64,000 bases of DNA from Candidatus Izemoplasmatales bacterium (GTDB lineage Bacteria > Bacillota_I > Bacilli_A > Izemoplasmatales > Hujiaoplasmataceae): positions 1-64,000 of the forward strand of contig JAQVVR010000007.1 in assembly GCA_028698875.1 (NCBI GenBank), given 5' to 3'. The notes under the pieces were generated by a model. The model worked only from the letters and a program-made list of their open reading frames with translations. It was not told the DNA's origin and did not search any database. The position numbers were made by a program, and so were the translations under genes. Shown here piece after piece: positions 7,042 through 13,202 of this stretch (the stretch's first letter is position 1; the number at the start of each line of letters is the position of its first letter).

Positions 7042-8853
7042 ATGCTAAGTAGGATGCACATATTAATCTGTGGAGGAAAGGATTGTCTTTCTTCACATTC
7101 AAAAGAGCTTCGGGATGAGTTTCATCTCGTTTTAAGTGAACTCAATCTTCTTGATGAAGTTCGTTTAGTCATGGCCGGATGCTTTGGTCTGTGTAGTCAA
7201 GGACCAATCGTCGTCATGACACCGGGAGAAACATTTTACTCACATGTAACGGTTGCGGATATTCGCGAAATTTGTGAAGAACACGTTGTTAAAGGCAATA
7301 TTGTTGAAAGATTACTGATCAAAGAACCAATCGACAAAGCGAAAATAAAAAACTATAGTCAGTTAAAATTTTATGATCGTCAACGTCGGATTGCCCTGCG
7401 CAATTGCGGTCAAATCAATCCAACGGATATCAATGAATATATTGCCAGAGATGGCTATTTGGCTTTGGGAAAAGTACTTAGTACAATGTCACCGGCTGAA
7501 GTAGTGGCTGAAATGAAAAAATCGGGATTACGGGGTCGCGGTGGGGCCGGCTTTTCCACGGGACAAAAGTGGGAATTCGCTGCCAAATCCGTTGATGATG
7601 TTAAATATGTAATCTGTAACGCTGATGAAGGCGATCCGGGTGCTTTTATGGATCGTTCCGTCTTAGAGGGTGACCCACACTCAGTGCTAGAAGCTATGGC
7701 AATCTGCGGATATGGAATTGGTAGTCATCAAGGATATATTTATGTTCGTGCTGAATATCCAATCGCTGTTGAACGCTTAAATAATGCCATTAAACAAGCG
7801 CGTGAATTACGTCTGCTGGGTAAGAATATTTTTAGCAGCGGTTTTGCTTTTGATATTGAATTACGGTTAGGTGCGGGTGCGTTTGTCTGTGGCGAAGAAA
7901 CCGCATTAATGGCTTCCATAGAGGGCAATCGCGGGATGCCAAGACTAAAACCGCCGTTTCCGGCCGTTAAAGGTCTTTGGGGTCATCCGACAAATGTCAA
8001 TAATGTCGAAACATTCGCCAACGTTCCGGCTATCTTCTTAAAAGGGGCTGACTGGTTTAAGGCCATCGGAACCGAAAAATCTAGTGGAACAAAAGTTTTT
8101 GCCTTGGGTGGCAAAATTGCCAATACAGGATTAGTAGAAATCCCAATGGGGACAACACTCCGTGAGGTTATTTTTGACATTGGCGGCGGGATTCCGAACC
8201 ACCGAAAATTCAAAGCAGTTCAAACCGGAGGACCTTCCGGTGGTTGCATCACCGAAGCAGCGTTAGACACTCCAATTGATTTTGATTCCTTGGTAGCTAT
8301 GGGATCAATGATGGGTTCGGGCGGAATGATTGTTATGGATGAAGATAATTGCATGGTTGATGTCGCTCGTTTCTATCTTGACTTCACTGTCGATGAATCA
8401 TGCGGTAAATGTACCCCCTGTCGCGAAGGAACAAGAAGAATGCTTGATATTCTCAATAAAATCTGTGCTGGCAATGGGACTTTAGAAGATCTCGATCTTT
8501 TAGAGTCGATTGCAAACATGGTCAAAGACTCATCACTTTGTGCCTTAGGACAGTCTGCACCTAATCCGGTGCTTTCAACATTGACACATTTTCGCGATGA
8601 ATACATTGCTCATGTCGTCGACAAAGTATGCCCAGCGGGAGTATGCTCTAATTTAACAAATTACACAATCACCGATAAGTGTATCGGCTGTACAAAGTGT
8701 GCTAAGAATTGTCCAGTCAGTGCCATCAGTGGGACCGTTAAACAACAACACGTCATCGATTTGTCTAAGTGTATCCGGTGCGGCGCATGTAAGAAAGCCT
8801 GCCCAGTCAACGCTATTTCTAGCAAACCGTTGCCGAAGGAGGAAAACAAGTAA
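7042..8853 (+). CDS. hndC: Hydrogenase subunit C, NuoF-like flavoprotein (NAD(P)H diaphorase)
   Basis: 603 residues, modular. Residues 1-90 form a [2Fe-2S] thioredoxin-like domain (CGGKDC and GCFGLCSQGP). The NuoF core follows, with the FMN/NADH glycine-rich loop GLRGRGGAGFSTG, the NADH site CNADEGDPGAFMDR and the [4Fe-4S] motif CGKCTPCREG. The C-terminus adds two ferredoxin-type [4Fe-4S] motifs (CIGCTKCAKNCP and CIRCGACKKACP). This is the subunit that binds NAD(P)(H) and FMN and, in the bifurcating members of the family, splits electrons between NAD and ferredoxin. The stop TAA directly abuts the hndD ATG, so translation is likely coupled. Confidence 0.95.
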   Translation: MLSRMHILICGGKDCLSSHSKELRDEFHLVLSELNLLDEVRLVMAGCFGLCSQGPIVVMTPGETFYSHVTVADIREICEEHVVKGNIVERLLIKEPIDKAKIKNYSQLKFYDRQRRIALRNCGQINPTDINEYIARDGYLALGKVLSTMSPAEVVAEMKKSGLRGRGGAGFSTGQKWEFAAKSVDDVKYVICNADEGDPGAFMDRSVLEGDPHSVLEAMAICGYGIGSHQGYIYVRAEYPIAVERLNNAIKQARELRLLGKNIFSSGFAFDIELRLGAGAFVCGEETALMASIEGNRGMPRLKPPFPAVKGLWGHPTNVNNVETFANVPAIFLKGADWFKAIGTEKSSGTKVFALGGKIANTGLVEIPMGTTLREVIFDIGGGIPNHRKFKAVQTGGPSGGCITEAALDTPIDFDSLVAMGSMMGSGGMIVMDEDNCMVDVARFYLDFTVDESCGKCTPCREGTRRMLDILNKICAGNGTLEDLDLLESIANMVKDSSLCALGQSAPNPVLSTLTHFRDEYIAHVVDKVCPAGVCSNLTNYTITDKCIGCTKCAKNCPVSAISGTVKQQHVIDLSKCIRCGACKKACPVNAISSKPLPKEENK

Positions 8854-10605
8854 ATGGACAACTACGTGAGTGTTTTCATCGACGGTAAGCCGATTGCCGT
8901 CCCCGCCGGAACAAGTGTCTTAAAAGCAGCTGATATGGCCGGCGTTCGCATTCCTAGATTGTGTTTCTTAAAAGGTATTCACGAAGAAGGAAACTGTCGG
9001 GTTTGCGTTGTAAAAATTGAAGGACAAAGAGGATTGAAACCATCGTGCCGAACCATTGTAACCGATGGCATGTCAATCATTACCGATAACAAAGAAATTT
9101 ATGATTCAGTTTCCACTAATTTAGAAATGTTAGCGGGAAATCATAAATTTGAGTGCTGGAAGTGTTCTCGGGAAACAAGTTGCGAGTTTTTAGATTTACT
9201 GAGACGATTCTCAGTTGATAATCGTTTCAGCGAAGATGGATATAAACATAAAGAAATTCGCATTAACGACACTTCCAAAGCCATTGTTATTGATAGCTCA
9301 AAATGTGTCATGTGTGGTCGATGTGTTTCTGCATGCGAAAAATATACGGGGTTAGGCATTCTGAACTTTAACCAAAGAGGAAGCAAAACTTTTGTTGGAC
9401 CAGCGCAATTCCATAGTTTAGAAGATGCAGGCTGTATCTACTGTGGAAAGTGCATTCAATCATGCCCAACTGGTGCTATCCATGAAAAAGATGAGATAAA
9501 ATCGTTAGAACGCGTATTTCGCGATAAATCAAAAACCGTTGTTGTTCAAGTTGCTCCAGCGGTCCGGGCAGCTTTAGGTGAAGAATTTGGATATAAAATT
9601 GGCAGTAATGTTGAAGGCCAGATGTTTGCAGCATTAAAAGCATTGGGAATTCATGAAATTATTGACACCAATTTTGCAGCCGATCTGACAATTATGGAGG
9701 AAGGCACCGAATTTATTAATCGGCTGAAAAATGGTGGAGTGTTGCCGATGTTTACATCCTGCTCACCGGGCTGGATTAACTATATCGAAACATACTATCC
9801 AGAATATCTAGATAATTTATCTACCTGTAAATCACCGCAACAAATGGCTGGGGCTTTAATTAAAACCTATTATTCCGACAAACTTGGTGTAAAACCACAA
9901 GACATCGTTTCGGTTTCGATTATGCCTTGTATTGCAAAAAAAGCTGAAGCTAGACGCCCAGAAATGGGACGAGAAAATTATCGTGATGTCGATATCGTTC
10001 TGACCACCAGAGAATTGGCACGTTTGATTCGTCATCGTGGAATTGCTTTTGCCGAACTAGAACCGATAAAACCTTTTGGTAAATTAGCTGAATATACCGG
10101 AGCCGCTCCGATTTTTGGGGCAACAGGCGGAGTTATGGAAGCAGCATTACGAACAGTAACAGAAATATTAGAAGGCCATTCCACACCAGTGGAATTCACA
10201 GAGGTTCGCGGATTGGATGACATCAAAGAAGCCACATACAAAGTAGCTGGTATTGATGTTAATGTTGCCGTTGTTCACGGTGGAAGAGCAATAAAAACCT
10301 TTTTAGAAATGATGAAAAAAGGCGAAAAACAATATCATTTCGTCGAATTTATGGGATGTACCGGCGGCTGTGTCAACGGCGGTGGACAACCAATCATTAA
10401 CGCTTACACCCAAGAAAAGGTTGATGTCCGGGCGCTTCGTGCTAAAGTATTATATAATATTGATGCTAACACTCCGTTTCGCAAATCACACGAAAGTGAA
10501 GCAATCAAAGCTATTTACACTGATTTCCTTGGTGAACCGAATTCGCATAAAGCTCATGAATTATTGCATACCTCATATGAAAAACGGGGTTTTTATTCCA
10601 AATAA
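8854..10605 (+). CDS. hndD: [FeFe] hydrogenase catalytic subunit D
   Basis: 583 residues. Domains in order: [2Fe-2S] ferredoxin (C37, C48, C51, C65); His-Cys3 [4Fe-4S] site (H97, C101, C104, C110); two [4Fe-4S] motifs (C151/C154/C157/C161 and C194/C197/C200/C204); H-cluster domain; C-terminal small-subunit domain (SHEILHT-like end, here KAHELLHTSY). H-cluster loops are L1 TSCSPGW (C303), L2 MPCIAKKAEA (C359) and L3 EFMGCTGGCVNGGGQP (C501, C505). L1 has Ser304 where monomeric enzymes such as the Clostridium pasteurianum one have the second Cys of TSCCPGW. No hydE, hydF or hydG maturase is in the window, so they must lie elsewhere. It catalyses reversible proton reduction to H2 in the cytoplasm. 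Confidence 0.95.
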   Translation: MDNYVSVFIDGKPIAVPAGTSVLKAADMAGVRIPRLCFLKGIHEEGNCRVCVVKIEGQRGLKPSCRTIVTDGMSIITDNKEIYDSVSTNLEMLAGNHKFECWKCSRETSCEFLDLLRRFSVDNRFSEDGYKHKEIRINDTSKAIVIDSSKCVMCGRCVSACEKYTGLGILNFNQRGSKTFVGPAQFHSLEDAGCIYCGKCIQSCPTGAIHEKDEIKSLERVFRDKSKTVVVQVAPAVRAALGEEFGYKIGSNVEGQMFAALKALGIHEIIDTNFAADLTIMEEGTEFINRLKNGGVLPMFTSCSPGWINYIETYYPEYLDNLSTCKSPQQMAGALIKTYYSDKLGVKPQDIVSVSIMPCIAKKAEARRPEMGRENYRDVDIVLTTRELARLIRHRGIAFAELEPIKPFGKLAEYTGAAPIFGATGGVMEAALRTVTEILEGHSTPVEFTEVRGLDDIKEATYKVAGIDVNVAVVHGGRAIKTFLEMMKKGEKQYHFVEFMGCTGGCVNGGGQPIINAYTQEKVDVRALRAKVLYNIDANTPFRKSHESEAIKAIYTDFLGEPNSHKAHELLHTSYEKRGFYSK

Positions 10606-10610
10606 ACGAA

Positions 10611-10642
10611 AAAAGGTTTTCCCAAACCAGGGAAAACCTTTT
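10611..10642. terminator. Bidirectional terminator between hndD and the Crp-family gene
   Basis: Perfect 13-bp stem AAAAGGTTTTCCC (10611-10623) / GGGAAAACCTTTT (10630-10642) with a 6-base loop. A-rich and T-rich flanks serve both convergent genes. Confidence 0.95.
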
Positions 10643-11243
10643 ATTTTATCAAAGTAATAACACGATTATTAACAAGTATCAACCGTGCTTTTTGCATTTT
10701 TGATAATTCCCGCGATAGAGAAGGACGACGGACATTGAGCATTGTTGCTAAAGTTTCACGAGTCATGGGTAGAACAATGGATTTTTTGTTTTGACTTCGA
10801 GATTCATATTCTAAATAGAAGAGCAATTTGTCACGAAGTGTTGGCAGCCCAAGTAACTTTATATTTTGTTTAAGATGAAAGGTTTTATCAGCCAACATAG
10901 ATAAGTAGTTTACTAGAAATTCTGCGTTTGACTGAAGTAATCGAATAAATGATTCCATATCAAAATAAATAACCGTTGAAGCTTTCATAGCCACAACATT
11001 ACCTAGATAGGTTTTGGCTTTGGCAAATAACATGACATCGCCAAAAAACTGGCCAGGCAGGATGTCTTGAATTATAAACTCACTGCCATCTGGGGTAATG
11101 GAACGGATGATAATTTCGCCACTAACAACATAAGCTATTTGTTGACAAATATCACCTTCTAAAAATATTATTTCATTTGCTTGATATTTTATTTTGTTGG
11201 CCGAAAAACTGATAATTTTATCCTCAAAATCAAATGCGCTCAT
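10641..11243 (-). CDS. Crp/Fnr-family transcriptional regulator
   Basis: 200 residues from the ATG complementary to 11241-11243. AAAGGGG precedes it, whereas the more upstream ATG at 11264 lies inside the operator. An N-terminal cyclic-nucleotide-binding-like beta barrel (IIFLEGDICQQIAYVVSGEI, GQFFGDVMLF) is followed by a long dimer helix and a winged helix-turn-helix with TRETLATMLNVRRPSLSREL as recognition region. There is no N-terminal cysteine cluster, so it is not an Fnr oxygen sensor. The ligand is unknown. A palindrome at its own transcription start (11257-11272) suggests autorepression, and the divergent transporter genes are the likely target. Confidence 0.9.
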   Translation of the reverse strand: MSAFDFEDKIISFSANKIKYQANEIIFLEGDICQQIAYVVSGEIIIRSITPDGSEFIIQDILPGQFFGDVMLFAKAKTYLGNVVAMKASTVIYFDMESFIRLLQSNAEFLVNYLSMLADKTFHLKQNIKLLGLPTLRDKLLFYLEYESRSQNKKSIVLPMTRETLATMLNVRRPSLSRELSKMQKARLILVNNRVITLIK

Positions 11244-11256
11244 ATATTTACCCCTT

Positions 11257-11272
11257 TGTAACATAGGTTACA
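11257..11272. promoter_or_regulatory. Palindromic operator TGTAAC-N4-GTTACA for the Crp-family regulator
   Basis: TGTAAC (11257-11262) ATAG GTTACA (11267-11272) is a perfect 6+6 palindrome. Its centre (11264.5) is about 41.5 bases upstream of the start predicted for the rightward transporter promoter, the class II activation position. It also covers the predicted start of the leftward regulator promoter, a repressing position. The half-site recalls GTAAC-type sites described for some clostridial Crp/Fnr regulators. Confidence 0.7.
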
Positions 11273-11279
11273 TATTATC

Positions 11280-11308
11280 ATTATAAACTATTGTATAATT
11301 AAAAGCAA
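11280..11308 (-). promoter_or_regulatory. Promoter of the Crp-family gene
   Basis: Reading leftward: TTGCTT (11308-11303), 17 bp, consensus TATAAT (11285-11280). Transcription should start near 11273, at the edge of the palindrome. Confidence 0.7.
11294..11299 (+). promoter_or_regulatory. -10 box of the lipoprotein/permease operon
   Basis: Consensus TATAAT at 11294-11299 but no recognisable -35 box 17 bp upstream (CATATT at 11271-11276). A weak -35 overlapped by a Crp-type site is typical of an activator-dependent promoter. Confidence 0.6.
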
Positions 11309-11323
11309 AGGATGGGTGATAAT

Positions 11324-12247
11324 ATGAAAAAAACCCTTGTTTTGATTTTAATGATTGTAAGTATTTTGATACTTGGGGGATGTCAAAACGAGTCAACAAT
11401 CCTCACAATCATGACACCGGCCGGATCACCAGCATTATCACAACTATATGTGCAAGAAGATACTGAACGTTACCACGTTGATGTTATCAATGGGTCGGAT
11501 CCATTACTTGCGGCATTTGCATCAGGAAGTCATGATATCATTTTTGCTCCAACAAACCTGGGGGCTAAATTATATAACAGCGGGACTGAGTATCAATTCG
11601 CCGGAACCGTAACTTGGGGTAATTATTATCTTGTGGCAAAGGGGCAAACAGATTTTGATTTGCAATCATTGACCGGGAAAACAATTTTGGCTTTTGGTAA
11701 AAATCAAACATCAGACATTATCCTTCAATATATATTGGCAGAAAATGATATTGAAGTAATTTTCACTGAACCTTACGCTGATTCAACCGCCGACACTTTG
11801 TCTCGCTTTGTGGCTGACAATTCGTTAATTATTTTAATTGCGGAACCATCGTTATCGGTTTTAGCATCTCGAGTTGATAATCTGCAAATTATTGATTTAC
11901 AAGCAGAATATGAAAAACTTACCGGTACGGATTCCTATCCGCAAGCTGGTGTGTTTGTAAAATCATCACTGGATAAAACTTTAGTAGGGACATTTTTATC
12001 GGATCTTTCCCTTTCAGTGGCGACTGTCAACGCTAATATAAGCGACGCTGCTGATCTGGCTGTTGCTTTAGGCTATAGTTTTACCAAAGAGGTTTTGATA
12101 TCCGCAATCCCTAATAGTCATTTAGATTTTGTTTCCGCGTTGGATTCGAAGGTGGCGTTGGAAGCGTATTTTTCCCTGATTTTACAATATAATGGCAACC
12201 TTATTGGTAATCAGTTACCCGATAATGGTTTCTATTATATTCCATAA
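11324..12247 (+). CDS. NitT/TauT-type ABC transporter substrate-binding lipoprotein
   Basis: 307 residues from ATG 11324 (AAAGGATGGGTGAT upstream). The signal peptide ends in a lipobox ILGGC, so the mature protein is lipid-anchored by that cysteine. The body matches the NMT1/ThiY/SsuA-like fold: TPAGSPALSQLYV, a GSHDIIFAPTNLGAKL segment and SLTGKTILAFGKNQTSDIIL. Families of this type bind nitrate, sulfonates, taurine, pyrimidine precursors or other small organics; the ligand cannot be told from sequence. The permease gene starts 12 bases downstream. No ATPase gene follows, and a Crp-family regulator is divergently encoded. Confidence 0.82.
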   Translation: MKKTLVLILMIVSILILGGCQNESTILTIMTPAGSPALSQLYVQEDTERYHVDVINGSDPLLAAFASGSHDIIFAPTNLGAKLYNSGTEYQFAGTVTWGNYYLVAKGQTDFDLQSLTGKTILAFGKNQTSDIILQYILAENDIEVIFTEPYADSTADTLSRFVADNSLIILIAEPSLSVLASRVDNLQIIDLQAEYEKLTGTDSYPQAGVFVKSSLDKTLVGTFLSDLSLSVATVNANISDAADLAVALGYSFTKEVLISAIPNSHLDFVSALDSKVALEAYFSLILQYNGNLIGNQLPDNGFYYIP

Positions 12248-12259
12248 GCGAAGATTAAT

Positions 12260-13030
12260 ATGAAAAAAACATTTTTAGCTGCATCTTCATTGTTTTTGGT
12301 GTTCTTGGTTTGGATAATTGCTTCAATGTCAGTAGATAATCCCCTGTTATTACCGGGACCTTTAGCAGTTTTTATGGCGATGGGAAATATTGTTACAAAG
12401 ACAGACAGCTTATCCGCAATAGGGGCAACATTATTGCGATTGACCTTAGCAATGACGATTGCTTTGATACTTGGTTTGCTTCTTGGTGTCATTGCGGGAA
12501 TTAAACCAAATTTTGGGCGTTTTATGCAACCAATCGTTTCAATATTGCGAACAGTACCGGTTATATCAATCGTCGTAATCTTGTTAATTATTTTTGGGTT
12601 TAGTAAGACGCCGTACATTATCACTTTTCTGATGATTTTTCCACTTATATATCAAGCCATTTCTGACGGCATCAAAAACATTGATCAGGAATTAATTGAT
12701 GTGTATCGATTAGAAGATAATCATTTTTTTAGCGGTATATGGTATTGCTACTTACCACTTATTAAAGAAAGTATTAAAACAGCTTTCTTACAATCTGCCG
12801 GTTTGGGAATCAAAGTATTAATAATGGCTGAATATCTTTCTCAAACGCAAATCTCAATTGGAAACCAGTTGTATCTAGAAAAAATCAACTTGAATTATGA
12901 CTATGTTTTCGGATGGACAGCAATTCTAATTATGATTGCCGTAATCTTAGAAACTATCATCGAAAGATATGCAAAAAAGCGCGAAACCGGTAAAGCAAAT
13001 ATTGTTAATAAAGGTTTGAAATTCGATTGA
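12260..13030 (+). CDS. NitT/TauT-type ABC transporter permease
   Basis: 256 residues with about six membrane helices. The binding-protein-dependent permease signature is present: LRTVPVISIVVILLIIFGFS, then the EAA-like loop around YQAISDGIKNIDQELIDVYR, which contacts the ATPase. It ends in TGA at 13028-13030, and the -35 box of the next promoter overlaps that stop. The module is incomplete, because the next gene is a P-type ATPase and not an ABC ATPase. It probably shares an ATPase encoded elsewhere. Confidence 0.85.
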   Translation: MKKTFLAASSLFLVFLVWIIASMSVDNPLLLPGPLAVFMAMGNIVTKTDSLSAIGATLLRLTLAMTIALILGLLLGVIAGIKPNFGRFMQPIVSILRTVPVISIVVILLIIFGFSKTPYIITFLMIFPLIYQAISDGIKNIDQELIDVYRLEDNHFFSGIWYCYLPLIKESIKTAFLQSAGLGIKVLIMAEYLSQTQISIGNQLYLEKINLNYDYVFGWTAILIMIAVILETIIERYAKKRETGKANIVNKGLKFD

Positions 13031-13055
13031 CAATTATCGCGGAATTTTGTATCAT
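13027..13055 (+). promoter_or_regulatory. Promoter of the riboswitch-ATPase transcript
   Basis: Consensus TTGACA (13027-13032) overlaps the permease stop codon; 17 bp; TATCAT (13050-13055). Start of transcription near 13062, just before the aptamer. Confidence 0.85.
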
Positions 13056-13060
13056 ATTCA

Positions 13061-13178
13061 TGACATAAGGGAGTAGCTGACGCCCCGCGTAATTAAATCA
13101 ACAGCATGACCGCCAATCGGTCTGGTTTAATTTTAAACAGCAAGACTTATGCACAAAGACAGTGCATGAGTCTTTTTT
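13061..13178 (+). promoter_or_regulatory. yybP-ykoY manganese riboswitch with intrinsic terminator
   Basis: The conserved aptamer strings GGGAGTAGCT (13069-13078) and GCAAGACTT (13140-13148) are both present. P1 is CATAAG (13064-13069) with CTTATG (13146-13151). An internal helix AATTAAATC (13091-13099) / GGTTTAATT (13124-13132) encloses hairpin GACCG/CGGTC (13108-13112/13118-13122). The 3' strand of P1 is also the 5' part of a 13-bp terminator stem (13142-13154 / 13162-13174) followed by six T. Mn2+ binding should stabilise P1, break the terminator and switch the ATPase on. Class assignment rests on sequence pattern. Confidence 0.9.
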
Positions 13179-13202
13179 AATTCATGCAGAAGGAGTGATA
13201 AT

